Shown one piece after another: positions 36,206 to 45,483 of a DNA stretch of 64,000 nucleotides (position 1 is its first letter; the number at the start of each line of letters is the position of its first letter). The position numbers and the translations under genes are program-made. Source of the stretch: Aliidiomarina shirensis (GTDB lineage: Bacteria > Pseudomonadota > Gammaproteobacteria > Enterobacterales > Alteromonadaceae); contig NZ_PIPP01000007.1 of NCBI RefSeq assembly GCF_003987345.1, positions 62,001 through 126,000 of the forward strand. Direction: 5' to 3'. The notes under the pieces are model-generated. The model was not told the DNA's origin and searched no databases. It saw only the letters and a program-made list of their open reading frames with translations.

Positions 36206-37120
36206 TTATGCCAGTGTTGCTGAAAGTTGCTCTCGAATCCAAATCATTCTCGGATCATTATGATAGCGTTCATGCCAATATAAATAGAACCGTACCGAGT
36301 TTGCTTTTAACGGCGCAGGCAACGGCCGGATGCATAACTTTCGGCCCTGTGCAATGCGCTCTGCTAACCGCTCAGGCAAGGTGAAAATAAGATCGCTATC
36401 TTCGAGAAAATCTGCAACTGAAGTGAATCCGGATAAGCGTAGTGCTACTTTTCGTTGCAAGCCGTGTTGCGCTAGAACTTGCTCCATGGATCCTGGGCCT
36501 CGGCCAGTAATCGATACCAATCCATGAGGTGTATTTGCATATTCTTCGGCCGTCATTGAGCCATGAGCCAGAGCATGATTTTCCGCCATCAAACACACAA
36601 CTTTCATTTCCTGTAACGTTTTTCTGTGCAAACTGTGTTCGGCGCTCATCGGTGCCAAGCCACTCAAACTAAAATGAACATCATCGCGTTCAAGCATTGG
36701 AAAGCTATCGTGCTCTTGGCGCACCACTTCAAAGCGCATTGATGGTGCAATCTTGCGCAATCGTTTAATCAGCACTGGGAAATACAAACCAATTTCCATA
36801 TCCAACCCGGTTAAACGAATTAAGCTATCATCAGTGCTCGGGTCAAAGCTTGGTGGTTCGATAACACGCTCAATATCACGCAATGCAATATCAAGTTCTC
36901 CGCGCAATAGAACCGCGCGAGAACTAAGGGTAAACCCAGACGCAGTGCGAATAAGTATTGGATCGTTTAATGTTTCCCGTAGCCGCCCAAGTGCCCGGCT
37001 CACCGCAGGTTGGCTCATGTTTAGCCGCTCTGCTGCACGCGATACGTGTTGCTCTGCGAGCAACACATCTAGAACCACCAACAAATTCAAATCTATATTT
37101 CTAAGTTTCAAGCTTCTCAT
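36206..37120 (-). CDS. LysR family transcriptional regulator
   Basis: The 304-residue protein has a LysR N-terminal helix-turn-helix (residues 8-66, NIDLNLLVVLDVLLAEQHVSRAAERLNMSQPAVSRALGRLRE in part) and a periplasmic-binding-like effector domain. The opening LRNIDLNLLVVLDVLL resembles the NodD/LeuO-like branch. It is divergent from the cytochrome b561-yceI operon, which is its most likely target by the usual LysR rule. A short dyad TCAT-N7-ATGA (37151-37165) lies in the shared promoter region. Effector unknown. Confidence 0.92.
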   Translation of the reverse strand: MRSLKLRNIDLNLLVVLDVLLAEQHVSRAAERLNMSQPAVSRALGRLRETLNDPILIRTASGFTLSSRAVLLRGELDIALRDIERVIEPPSFDPSTDDSLIRLTGLDMEIGLYFPVLIKRLRKIAPSMRFEVVRQEHDSFPMLERDDVHFSLSGLAPMSAEHSLHRKTLQEMKVVCLMAENHALAHGSMTAEEYANTPHGLVSITGRGPGSMEQVLAQHGLQRKVALRLSGFTSVADFLEDSDLIFTLPERLAERIAQGRKLCIRPLPAPLKANSVRFYLYWHERYHNDPRMIWIREQLSATLA

Positions 37121-37268
37121 TATGCACCTTGCGCATATCTTTTATTTAGATCATGCATTTGATGAATACATTTAACTAGGCTAACCTTTCCAAATTGAAA
37201 AAACAAAACAAAAACATATTAATCAGCAAGAATAGCAGTTTGCAAAATACTCGTTGCAGGAATCGGAC

Positions 37269-37844
37269 ATGGCATTTACCAAAAAGATCAGAAATAGCAA
37301 AACGCAATACAGCTGGCCAAGTATCGTCATGCATTGGTTGGTAGCACTAACCGTTTTGGCTATGTACCCGCTCGGGCTGTATATCGTTTCTTTGGGTTAT
37401 TACGATCCTGGTTATCGGATTTACCCAAATATTCATCGCAGTATTGGTCTTTTACTGGCCGTGTTGGTGGCTCTGCGGCTTACTTGGAAGTTTTTTAACC
37501 CATCACCACGGATGCTAGCGCAAAAGCCGATTGAACGCTTTGCAGCTCACGCTGGCCACATAGCGCTTTATATCTTGCTGTTCGTTGTATTCAGCAGCGG
37601 CTACTTAATCTCTACAGCTGATGGCCGCGGCATAGCAGTATTCGATTGGTTCACGGTGCCAGCTATTCAAGCACTCGCGAACCGACAAGAGGATTTTTGG
37701 GGTACGATTCACTTTTATGCCGCAACAACGATGATGGTGTTAACGGCTATTCATATTCTTGCCGCACTGAAGCACCATTTTATAAATAAAGATGCCACAC
37801 TGAAACGAATGGCCGGGGTAGTTGATAAGAATACCAACAGTTAG
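37269..37844 (+). CDS. Cytochrome b561 family protein (YceJ/CybB-like)
   Basis: The 191-residue inner-membrane protein has four hydrophobic helices and the conserved histidines of di-heme b561 cytochromes (VMHWLVAL, NIHRSIGLLLA, AAHAGHIALYILL, TAIHILAALKHHF). In E. coli the similar YceJ is encoded next to YceI, as here. It probably passes electrons at the periplasmic side, possibly between quinone and an unknown partner. The ATG at 37269 was chosen over an upstream TTG because CAGGA precedes it. The LysR gene is divergent and the yceI gene follows after 75 bases. Confidence 0.92.
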   Translation: MAFTKKIRNSKTQYSWPSIVMHWLVALTVLAMYPLGLYIVSLGYYDPGYRIYPNIHRSIGLLLAVLVALRLTWKFFNPSPRMLAQKPIERFAAHAGHIALYILLFVVFSSGYLISTADGRGIAVFDWFTVPAIQALANRQEDFWGTIHFYAATTMMVLTAIHILAALKHHFINKDATLKRMAGVVDKNTNS

Positions 37845-37919
37845 CGCTTAATCTCGAAAATGAAAACAAAGTAAAGGTTACAAATAAATCTATTATTAAT
37901 CTCTTAAAGGAGAATGACT

Positions 37920-38510
37920 ATGAAATTGTTTAATCTTAAAAATATCGCACTTGCTTCGGTAATCGCGGGGGCTAGCGCCTTAAGTGCTTCTGCAATTGCT
38001 GCGGATTACGTTATTGATACGGAAGGTGCGCATGCATCCATTAATTTTAAAATCGACCACTTAGGTGTTAGCTATGTTGTAGGTCGTTTTAATGATTTCT
38101 CTGGCACTTTCACTTATGATGAAGCAGATCCAAGCAAAAACAAAGTTGAAGTTACCGTGAACACTGCATCGGTTGATTCTAACCACGCTGAGCGTGATCG
38201 CCATGTACGTAGCAGTGATTTCCTTGATGTTGAAAAATATAATCAAGCGAAGTTTGTGAGCACTAGCTACGCCGACCACGGCGATGGCAAGGGCGCAGTA
38301 ACCGGAAACTTAACCTTGTTCGGAGAAACCCGCGAAATCACGATTGATGTTGAAAAACATGGTGAAGGTGAAGATCCTTGGGGTGGATACCGCGCTGGCT
38401 TCACTGGCACAGTAGCACTCAACATCTCTGATTTCGGAATGGAATTTAATCTAGGTCCGGCAGCACAAACTGTATACATGGACTTAGTAGTAGAAGGCGT
38501 ACGCCAGTAA
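37920..38510 (+). CDS. YceI family periplasmic lipid-binding-like protein
   Basis: The 196-residue protein has a signal peptide (residues 1-27, ending SASAIAA before DYVIDTEGAHASINF). The mature YceI lipocalin-like barrel has FKIDHLGVSYVVGRFNDFSGTF, SNHAERDRHVRSSDFLDVEKY, GNLTLFGETREITIDVE and the C-terminal FGMEFNLGP. Family members bind polyisoprenoids such as ubiquinone-8 precursors. Pairing with a b561 cytochrome suggests a quinone-linked role. Of two ATGs, 37920 has GGAG at seven-base spacing while 37914 is too close. No terminator lies in the short gap before the GNAT gene. Confidence 0.94.
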   Translation: MKLFNLKNIALASVIAGASALSASAIAADYVIDTEGAHASINFKIDHLGVSYVVGRFNDFSGTFTYDEADPSKNKVEVTVNTASVDSNHAERDRHVRSSDFLDVEKYNQAKFVSTSYADHGDGKGAVTGNLTLFGETREITIDVEKHGEGEDPWGGYRAGFTGTVALNISDFGMEFNLGPAAQTVYMDLVVEGVRQ

Positions 38511-38526
38511 ATTTGCTAGGAAACTA

Positions 38527-38994
38527 ATGAATATACGTTTCGTAACAGCCGCTGATATTCCAGCGTTAACGGCGCTGGAATATCAACATTATGAGGCCGA
38601 GGGATACCCCTCGGCTTTTCTATTCCAAGCCTATCGGCAATGGCCCCAGATGTTTTGGGTAGCGCATGCCAACAACGAAACATGTGGCTATGTTCTAGCC
38701 GCACCGGGAACAGCCAGTAACGAAGCTTGGATAATGTCGGCGCTCATCAACGTCAATTACCAAGGTCAAGGCGTTGGTTCGAGGTTAATGGCAGAAGCCG
38801 TTAAGGCGTTAGCTACTCAAGGTTTTACGCTTATTAAACTCAGCGTTGCACCGGAAAACACCCGCGCTCTCAAGCTATACGAGAAACTCGGCTTTGTGGT
38901 TGTTGAACAGAAAGACAACTACCTTGGTATGGGCGAGCATCGGCTTATTATGTGCCACGAGGTGAACTTTAAGGCTTGCTCAAACAATACATAG
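38527..38994 (+). CDS. GNAT family N-acetyltransferase
   Basis: The 155-residue protein starts MNIRFVTAADIPALTALE and shows the acetyl-CoA-binding motif A (NYQGQGVGSRLM, Q/RxxGxG/A type) followed by LSVAPENTRALKLYEKLGF. This is the RimI/RimJ-like GNAT pattern. The substrate is not predictable. It lies 16 bases downstream of yceI. Its first 31 codons overlap two strong hairpins, the second of which looks like an intrinsic terminator, so its expression may be limited by early termination. Confidence 0.9.
   Translation: MNIRFVTAADIPALTALEYQHYEAEGYPSAFLFQAYRQWPQMFWVAHANNETCGYVLAAPGTASNEAWIMSALINVNYQGQGVGSRLMAEAVKALATQGFTLIKLSVAPENTRALKLYEKLGFVVVEQKDNYLGMGEHRLIMCHEVNFKACSNNT
38554..38619 (+). terminator. 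Two hairpins inside the GNAT gene, the second terminator-like
   Basis: Hairpin 1 has a perfect 12-bp stem GATATTCCAGCG/CGCTGGAATATC (38554-38565 with 38573-38584) and a 7-base loop. Hairpin 2 has a perfect 8-bp stem GCCGAGGG/CCCTCGGC (38596-38603 with 38608-38615), a 4-base loop and the tail TTTTCT. Both are within GNAT codons 10-31. The second may end the b561-yceI transcript or attenuate the GNAT gene. Confidence 0.6.
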
Positions 38995-39036
38995 CCACGT
39001 AACATAAACACTCAATTTTCAGCTTTGCGAGTTTTC

Positions 39037-40320
39037 ATGGAAACTATTTGGCAGCAACGACGTTCGGGTGCAGCACCTGCACGGCCCGGTGATTTACGAA
39101 ACCCTTGGCAGCGAGATCGCGCTCGAATTCTTCACTCCGCAGCATTTCGCCGGTTGCAATCAAAAACGCAAATCATGAATATCGGCGAGAACGATTTTTA
39201 TCGCACTCGCCTTACCCATTCTTTAGAAGCTTCACAAATTGGTTCATCATTAATCAATCAGCTCGCACACGCCGGAACTGATGCCGTGCGTGCACTTTTA
39301 CCTGATGAGAATTTGATGGAAGCGTTGTGTTTAGCCCATGATATTGGGCATCCACCATTTGGCCATGGTGGCGAAACGGCACTTAACTATAAAATGTTAG
39401 GTTCTGGTGGCTTTGAAGGGAACGGCCAAACATTCCGCATTGTGGGGCGGCTTGAAGCCTACCATCAAGATCACGGCATGGATCTTACTCGCCGCACGTT
39501 GTTGGGTTTATTAAAATACCCAGTGCTTACTCCGGAATCTCCTAAGCCTACAGAAGAACACCCGAAAAGCCTTTCTCAATGGAAGCCTACCAAAGCGGTA
39601 TTCACCGCAGATGCCGATCTACTTGATTGGGTGTTAGAACCGTTGAGCAAAGCGGATCGCGAAATATTCCAAGCCGTGGATACTCTTGATAAAGCTCCGT
39701 GGCAACGTTCAAAGCATAAATCATTTGATGCCTCGCTTATGGAGCTAGCCGATGATATCGCCTATGGCGTTCACGATTTGGAAGATGCCGTAGTAACCGG
39801 AAACTTAAATCGCCAGCAGTGGGATGCTCACATTCCTGCGCTTCTGCAAAATCTAAACGTAGATCTACGCAACTTAATGCAGCAGCTCGAGCAAGAACTG
39901 TTTTCTGATACCCATCATCAACGAAAAAACGCAATTGGTGCGATGGTGAATATCTTTGTTACCGCTGTGCAGGTGAAAGAAGTATTACCAAACGCCGAAG
40001 AAACCTTAGTACGAATGAATGCCATTTTGCCGGACGATGAACGCGTGTTACTGGATGGTTTGAAAGCTGTAGTTTTTGAGCACGTGATTAATCAACCTGC
40101 AATTCAACAATTGCGCTACCGAAGCCAGAATATGTTACTTAATCTATTTTCCGCATTTCATGCGGAGCCGCAACGGTTGCTTCCACGCAATACTCGCGGC
40201 CGCTGGTTGCAAGCATATGAGCAAGATGGTCAAGTAGCTGCGGATCGGGTGCTATGCGATTACATTGCCGGCATGACGGACGATTACGCCGAGCACATGT
40301 ATAAGCGTTTGTTTATTTAA
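39037..40320 (+). CDS. dgt: Deoxyguanosinetriphosphate triphosphohydrolase-like protein Dgt
   Basis: HD-superfamily enzyme that hydrolyses dNTPs, classically dGTP, to nucleoside plus tripolyphosphate. The 427-residue protein has FRRLQSKTQ, TRLTHSLEASQIG (H61), and the metal site AHDIGHPPFGHGGE (H101, D102), then the ELADDIAYGVHDLED motif with the last metal-ligand Asp. The length fits the Dgt-like (type 2) subfamily. Some Dgt proteins act against phage by lowering dNTP pools; nothing nearby indicates that here. The ATG at 39037 was chosen over a TTG four codons upstream because neither has a strong ribosome-binding site. Confidence 0.93.
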   Translation: METIWQQRRSGAAPARPGDLRNPWQRDRARILHSAAFRRLQSKTQIMNIGENDFYRTRLTHSLEASQIGSSLINQLAHAGTDAVRALLPDENLMEALCLAHDIGHPPFGHGGETALNYKMLGSGGFEGNGQTFRIVGRLEAYHQDHGMDLTRRTLLGLLKYPVLTPESPKPTEEHPKSLSQWKPTKAVFTADADLLDWVLEPLSKADREIFQAVDTLDKAPWQRSKHKSFDASLMELADDIAYGVHDLEDAVVTGNLNRQQWDAHIPALLQNLNVDLRNLMQQLEQELFSDTHHQRKNAIGAMVNIFVTAVQVKEVLPNAEETLVRMNAILPDDERVLLDGLKAVVFEHVINQPAIQQLRYRSQNMLLNLFSAFHAEPQRLLPRNTRGRWLQAYEQDGQVAADRVLCDYIAGMTDDYAEHMYKRLFI

Positions 40321-40335
40321 TACAACCGCACAAAC

Positions 40336-40383
40336 AAAAACTCGCACTGCGATCTGGGAATAACATCAGATTGCAAGTGCGAG
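40336..40383 (-). terminator. Intrinsic terminator of the DUF305-LVIVD gene
   Basis: A long stem begins CTCGCACT and ends AGTGCGAG (outer 8 bp perfect, 40341-40348 with 40376-40383), with inner imperfect pairing GCGATCTG/CAGATTGC. An A-run on the plus strand (40336-40340) reads as a T-run at the end of the minus-strand transcript, about 27 bases after the stop. Confidence 0.8.
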
Positions 40384-40409
40384 CTTATCTTAAACCACGT
40401 TCAAATTAA

Positions 40410-42875
40410 TTATCGTAAACGCGTGGCAACTCCATCTAAGGTTTTACTAAGTTCGCTCATACGCTGGCGATCAAGGCCTTCGTATTCGCCCGCAGCTTCG
40501 TTAAAATCGGCTGCTAAAGCACTTAGGCGAGTAGCCAAACCACCATTCTTATTACCCGAATCGAGTGCTTGTTGAGCCTGATCCAATAAACTATTCATTT
40601 GGGTCATTTGCTCACTGCTCAATCTGTTATCACGCGCAAGTTGATCTTGATATGCACGCGCAACAACAGGCTCTTCTGGCCAGCTCAAGAATGCTTGAAG
40701 TTGAGGATTAAACGCTTCTCCTTTATCCACCAAAGCAGCCGCTGCTAGTTCATTTTCACTTAAGTATTCGCTTGGCAGCAATAAAAGGACATCAAGGCCA
40801 CGCACAATTTCAGTGCCGTATACAGCTCCCCGATACCAATAAGCAGACCAATAGCCACCTGTTACTAAAGCTTCTTCATCAATTGGGCCACGATCAAAAT
40901 AAGCTACTTCACGTGGATTCGCAGAATCGGTGAAATCGAACACAGAGATCCCTCCCTGATACCATGCCTGCACCATCACATCACGCCCGGGAATTGGTAA
41001 TAATGAACCATTATGCGCTACACAGTTTTCCGTTTCTGTTTGTGGCGCCGGCATCTTGTAGTAGCTTTGGAACACTAATTTTTGATCGACGATATCGTAG
41101 ATCGCATTTGCACCCCAAGTACGCGGGTCTGATGCCTTACAACGCGGACGAGTACCACCGCCCCATTCATCCGTGAAAATAACTTTACTACCATCGTTAC
41201 TAAAGGTAGCTGAATGCCAATACGCAAAGCCCGGATCAACAACATCATCAATACGTACTGGGTTCACCGGATCAGAAATATCAAATAAAATACCATTGCC
41301 CGAACAAGCGCCAGCTGCAATCCCGGCTTCCGGATATACGGTAATATCATGGCAATGATTGGTTTCACTCGTTGTCTGCGTACCTGGACCGTGATCGCCC
41401 CGCTCCCACAAACCAGCAGGGTTACCAGTTTCCGTGTCAGCAAATACGGCTGGGCTATGAATGATGCGGGAATCCTCCGGTCTATCAATTGGAATCTCAA
41501 TTACATCGATGCGGAATAGCGCTGTGCGCTCATCACGATATGGATTCTCGTTGAGGCAACCCTCCAGTTCCTCGTCTTCTCGTACAAAGCTTGTCGCCGA
41601 GTTATAAACAATAAGCCGATTCTCTTCATCAGGCCCGGAAACCACAGTATGCGTATGAGAACCACGGCAAGTTTGTACAGCACCCACCTGAACCGGCATC
41701 GTTAAATCGCTGATGTCAAAAATCCGTAACCCGCGAAAGCGTTCTTCACTAACCGATCCAGCAACACCTTTTAAACCACAATCTAAGCGTCCTTGGCCTT
41801 GCTCAACCGACATAATAAGCAAATCGCCTACCACTGATACGTCACCCTGACCACCGGGACAAACAACAGCACTGATGAGCTCTGGTTGTCCTTTATTCGC
41901 GATATCAAAAATCTTGAAACCATGGTAACTGCCGACTACTAACGTATCGCCCGAGAAAGCCATATCGGTATTGGCGAAATCCAGTAGCGCTGGCCGACCT
42001 TCAGTATCTTTGCTATCAGCTTCTTCGCCATCTTCAGTGTCTGAAGCTGCCTGAGCAAGTTCGCGCAAGCGGCTTTCCGGCAAACCAGCGGGGTTCTCTG
42101 AGTCATAGAATCCTACTGGCTTTGGCAATGCCGCCAGCAATTCCATATTCCAAATCGCTTCTCCAGCATCTCGAAAACCAGCCGCTAAACCTGCGCGAGG
42201 ATCAGGCGAATAACCGGCTAGCATTAGTACCATGCGCTCAATTTCAGCTTTTTGGTCATTATTAATGTCATTAACAAATTCAAACATTTCTGGAACTTGC
42301 GCCGAGCCTCTTTGCTTAAGTAGATCGTCGACCATACTTAAAGCACCTTCATGGTGTTTGATCATGAGTTCAAGGAACATGCGGTCAAAATCCGGCCCAG
42401 TCGCTGCGGCAAGATCCGCCATTTGTTCTGGCGTTGCCATTCCTTTCATATCATGGTGGCCATGATGCCCATCGTGAGCGTGTTCGTCGTGCTGACGCCA
42501 ATCCGTGTCAGGGACATTTTCACCACGTTCGTTCAGCCACTGACGCATAAACTCAATTTCATCTTGTTGAGTGCGCTCAATGCGATCTGCAAGTTCAATC
42601 ATTTCATTGCTGCTGGTGCGCTCGGCAAGTAGTACCGTCATGTCGAGGGCTTGTTGATGATGCGGAAGCATACCCTGCATAAACTCAACATCAGCAGCTG
42701 AATACCGAGCACCAACAAGCTGTACTGCTTCCTCAGCACTGATTTGGCGGCTTGGCTGCCCAGGTTTACCGGGCTGAATTATGGGGACATCAGCGAGTGC
42801 AACTGAAAAGCAAGATGCTGCTGCAATTGCAAGTAGCAGCGGCGAAGGGCGTAGAAGACGACGGGCTTGAGACAT
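40410..42875 (-). CDS. Exported DUF305-LVIVD repeat fusion protein
   Basis: The 821-residue protein has a signal peptide (cleavage near residue 29, SVALA). Residues about 50-215 form a DUF305 ferritin-like bundle with two metal-type motifs, MLPHHQQALDM (H72, H73) and MIKHHEGALSM (H174, H175), separated by a His-rich stretch (129-141). From about residue 300 it has LVIVD-type beta-propeller repeats (SYHGFKIFDIA, GLRIFDIS, GILFDIS, GISVFDFT). A helical tail ends it. DUF305 proteins are linked to copper and metal handling, but the combined function is unknown. It is monocistronic with its own terminator. Confidence 0.87.
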   Translation of the reverse strand: MSQARRLLRPSPLLLAIAAASCFSVALADVPIIQPGKPGQPSRQISAEEAVQLVGARYSAADVEFMQGMLPHHQQALDMTVLLAERTSSNEMIELADRIERTQQDEIEFMRQWLNERGENVPDTDWRQHDEHAHDGHHGHHDMKGMATPEQMADLAAATGPDFDRMFLELMIKHHEGALSMVDDLLKQRGSAQVPEMFEFVNDINNDQKAEIERMVLMLAGYSPDPRAGLAAGFRDAGEAIWNMELLAALPKPVGFYDSENPAGLPESRLRELAQAASDTEDGEEADSKDTEGRPALLDFANTDMAFSGDTLVVGSYHGFKIFDIANKGQPELISAVVCPGGQGDVSVVGDLLIMSVEQGQGRLDCGLKGVAGSVSEERFRGLRIFDISDLTMPVQVGAVQTCRGSHTHTVVSGPDEENRLIVYNSATSFVREDEELEGCLNENPYRDERTALFRIDVIEIPIDRPEDSRIIHSPAVFADTETGNPAGLWERGDHGPGTQTTSETNHCHDITVYPEAGIAAGACSGNGILFDISDPVNPVRIDDVVDPGFAYWHSATFSNDGSKVIFTDEWGGGTRPRCKASDPRTWGANAIYDIVDQKLVFQSYYKMPAPQTETENCVAHNGSLLPIPGRDVMVQAWYQGGISVFDFTDSANPREVAYFDRGPIDEEALVTGGYWSAYWYRGAVYGTEIVRGLDVLLLLPSEYLSENELAAAALVDKGEAFNPQLQAFLSWPEEPVVARAYQDQLARDNRLSSEQMTQMNSLLDQAQQALDSGNKNGGLATRLSALAADFNEAAGEYEGLDRQRMSELSKTLDGVATRLR

Positions 42876-43010
42876 AACTCTCTGATCCTTTGTAGAAAAA
42901 GCAAACAACCAATATACAGGTTACAAGTTCTACCACCAGAAAGCATGCGTTCAAGCGCCGAAAGATCAGGACGAACTCATGTATACGGAAAAAACGATAA
43001 TTCCAAAATT

Positions 43011-43697
43011 TTAGAACAGGGCCACTTCTTCAGCGGTTAGTTCACGGAACTCACCCGATTTCAGATCGCCTAGCGCAAGTTCACCGATTTGCTCACGGTG
43101 TAGGCTTTCTACTTTATTCCCGATGGCCGCAAACATTCTGCGTACTTGGTGATAACGCCCTTCCGAAACCGTAACTAGGGCTTCGCGCTCAGAAATAATC
43201 TCTAATTCTGCCGGCTCTGTTAACTTTGGTTCATCATGTAATTTCAAACCACGTTTAAAAGATTCAATGTTCTTTTCTTCTAACGGATCTGCAACGAACG
43301 CCCGATACACTTTTTTACAACCGTGTTTTGGTGACGTAATACGGTGTGTCCATTTGCCATCATTGGTTACCAACAACAACCCTGAAGTATCTAAATCTAA
43401 CCGGCCCACAGTGTGAAATTTATCTGGGTTGGGTAAATCCAAATAAGAAAACACGGTCATATGATGCGGGTCGTCGTTGGCGCAAATACAACCAACGGGC
43501 TTATGAAACATTAAATATGTAGGGCCGAGAAGCTGCAAATGCACGCCATTAAAACGCACTTCCGCACCGTCTGGAACGTGATTCGCGCCTTTCTTTTCCA
43601 CCTCGCCCGCTACGGTAACTTCACCGCGGTGCAATGTACGGGTGGCTTCTTTTCGGCTCATGCCGGTTGTTTCTGATAAAAATCGATCTAATCGCAT
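43011..43697 (-). CDS. rsuA: 16S rRNA pseudouridine(516) synthase RsuA
   Basis: RsuA isomerises U516 of 16S rRNA to pseudouridine. The 228-residue protein has an N-terminal S4 RNA-binding domain (MRLDRFLSETTGMSRKEATRTLHRGEVTV), the catalytic motif HTVGRLDLDTSGLLLVTNDG with the active Asp, and KVYRAFV and the HQVRRMFAAIGNKVESLHREQIG C-terminal segment. This matches RsuA in length and order better than RluB/E/F. It is divergent from the photolyase gene by 104 bases. Confidence 0.94.
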   Translation of the reverse strand: MRLDRFLSETTGMSRKEATRTLHRGEVTVAGEVEKKGANHVPDGAEVRFNGVHLQLLGPTYLMFHKPVGCICANDDPHHMTVFSYLDLPNPDKFHTVGRLDLDTSGLLLVTNDGKWTHRITSPKHGCKKVYRAFVADPLEEKNIESFKRGLKLHDEPKLTEPAELEIISEREALVTVSEGRYHQVRRMFAAIGNKVESLHREQIGELALGDLKSGEFRELTAEEVALF

Positions 43698-43801
43698 AGC
43701 GTTACAAACCAGTTTAGGTATTTCCGCGTATTCTACACTACCGTGAAACTAGATGTGATCTCTTCTCACGCAGCATATTCAAATAAACGGAGTTTTCATA
43801 G

Positions 43802-45379
43802 ATGGCGCTTTGGTTAAACCTACAAGATATTCCGAAGGAAAAACGAAAAGCGTTTCGTGAAGTGCGTTTAATTCTTGGCGATCAACTCAATGCCAAGCAT
43901 TCATGGTTTAACCGCAACGATAACGTGCTCTACGTTATGTTCGAAATGCAGCAAGAAACTAATTACGTGCGCCACCACAAACAAAAAGTGCTCGCCTTTT
44001 TTGCCGCCATGCGCGCATTCTCCAAAGCTCTAGCAACCCGTGCCGACGTTCTTTATTTGCAGCTTGATGGTGGAGAAAACCTACAATCACTCACTGAAAA
44101 CCTCAACGTTATTTTTGAGCACTGTAAACCGAAGAAGTTTAGTTACCAAGAGCCTGATGAATATCGCTTAATGCAGCAACTTGAAACCTTAACGTTGCCC
44201 GATACTTTCGCTATCGAGTGCTGTTCTACCGAGCATTTCCTAATTTCTCGGCAAGCGGTAGATGATTATCTGCCCGCCAACAAAGCGCCTCTTATGGAAA
44301 CGTTCTACCGCCGCGTACGCAAGGAAACGGGTTACTTAATGGCGGGTGATAAACCCACCGGTGGAAAATGGAACTATGACCACGATAACCGCAACAAATT
44401 ACCCGATAAAGTTTCCGTACCTAAGCCGCTGCATTTTGCTAACGATGCAACCGATATTGCCACCATGTTGGATGCCGCCAAGATCAAAACCATGGGCTCA
44501 GCTACCCCCAAGCAACTTGATTGGCCGATTAGCCGGCAACAATCGTTGCAGCTACTAGAAGCCTTTATGCATGAACGTTTGCCCTATTTTGGCCAATACC
44601 AAGATGCCATGAGCCGGCGCTGTTATCTGCTTTTCCATTCTCGCCTTTCATTTAGTTTAAACACTAAAATGATCAGCCCCAAAGAGGTGGTGGAAGCTGC
44701 GTTATCGGCTTATGAAGAAAACCCAACGCTGATTTCACTGGCGCAAGTGGAAGGATTTATCCGGCAAATTATCGGTTGGCGTGAGTTTGTGCGCTTAATC
44801 TATTGGCGAGAAATGCCCAGCTATAAAACACTAAACCATTTTGAACACGAAAACCCGCTACCAGAATTCTACTGGAATGCCGATACGAAAATGAACTGCG
44901 TACAACACGCGGTATCGCAATCGTTAGAAACGGCTTACGCTCACCATATTCAACGTTTAATGATTACCGGTAATTTCGGTTTGCTGGCGGGTGTTCACCC
45001 TGATGCGATGGATGATTGGTATTTGGGTATTTATATCGATGCTATTGAGTGGGTGGAGCTTCCTAACACACGTGGCATGAGCCAATTCGCCGATGGCGGC
45101 CTACTTGCTACAAAGCCTTATATTTCTTCGGGTAACTATATCAATAAAATGAGTAGTTACTGCAAAGATTGCTACTACAAGGTATCGGCAAAAACAGGGC
45201 CACGTAGCTGCCCATTTAACAGTTTATATTGGCACTTTTTAGATAAGCACAAAGGTAAGTTGGCAAACAACCCACGGATGGGCATGATGTATCGGCAGTG
45301 GGAAAAGCAAGATACTGCTGCGCAAGAGGCTATACTTGCACAAGCGAAGCATTATTTGGCCAATATCGATTCACTTTAA
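43802..45379 (+). CDS. Iron-sulfur bacterial cryptochrome/(6-4) photolyase-like protein (FeS-BCP)
   Basis: The 525-residue flavoprotein belongs to the FeS-BCP/CryPro group, whose studied member PhrB of Agrobacterium repairs (6-4) photoproducts using blue light. The N-terminal alpha/beta domain has RLILGDQLN, and the helical FAD domain has PLMETFYRRVRKETGYLM and GGKWNYD. Four cluster cysteines are present: one in TKMNCVQHAV and three near the C-terminus (YCKDCYYK and PRSCPFN). The MSQFADGG/TKPYISSGNYINKMS stretch is typical of the group. Repair versus signalling cannot be decided. It lies 104 bases before a lipocalin gene on the same strand, a common grouping in light-responsive clusters. Confidence 0.92.
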   Translation: MALWLNLQDIPKEKRKAFREVRLILGDQLNAKHSWFNRNDNVLYVMFEMQQETNYVRHHKQKVLAFFAAMRAFSKALATRADVLYLQLDGGENLQSLTENLNVIFEHCKPKKFSYQEPDEYRLMQQLETLTLPDTFAIECCSTEHFLISRQAVDDYLPANKAPLMETFYRRVRKETGYLMAGDKPTGGKWNYDHDNRNKLPDKVSVPKPLHFANDATDIATMLDAAKIKTMGSATPKQLDWPISRQQSLQLLEAFMHERLPYFGQYQDAMSRRCYLLFHSRLSFSLNTKMISPKEVVEAALSAYEENPTLISLAQVEGFIRQIIGWREFVRLIYWREMPSYKTLNHFEHENPLPEFYWNADTKMNCVQHAVSQSLETAYAHHIQRLMITGNFGLLAGVHPDAMDDWYLGIYIDAIEWVELPNTRGMSQFADGGLLATKPYISSGNYINKMSSYCKDCYYKVSAKTGPRSCPFNSLYWHFLDKHKGKLANNPRMGMMYRQWEKQDTAAQEAILAQAKHYLANIDSL

Positions 45380-45483
45380 TGGTACATTTAAATGCGGTTT
45401 AAACAGCGCTAGACATTCATTGATAAAAGTTAGATGCTGATAGTTATTAATGGTCTTGAAGGAATACGCAGAAGGGTTCGCGC

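Noticed and set aside
37151-37165. TCAT-N7-ATGA dyad as a LysR operator
   Set aside because: The halves are only four bases, so it could be chance. It is mentioned in the LysR entry but not listed as a feature.
36753-37175. A 140-codon frame opposite the start of the LysR gene
   Set aside because: It is antisense to an obvious LysR helix-turn-helix, Arg/Ser-rich and has no ribosome-binding site.
39037-40320. Dgt as part of an anti-phage island
   Set aside because: Some Dgt proteins restrict phage, but the neighbours are ordinary chromosomal genes and no other defence gene is present.
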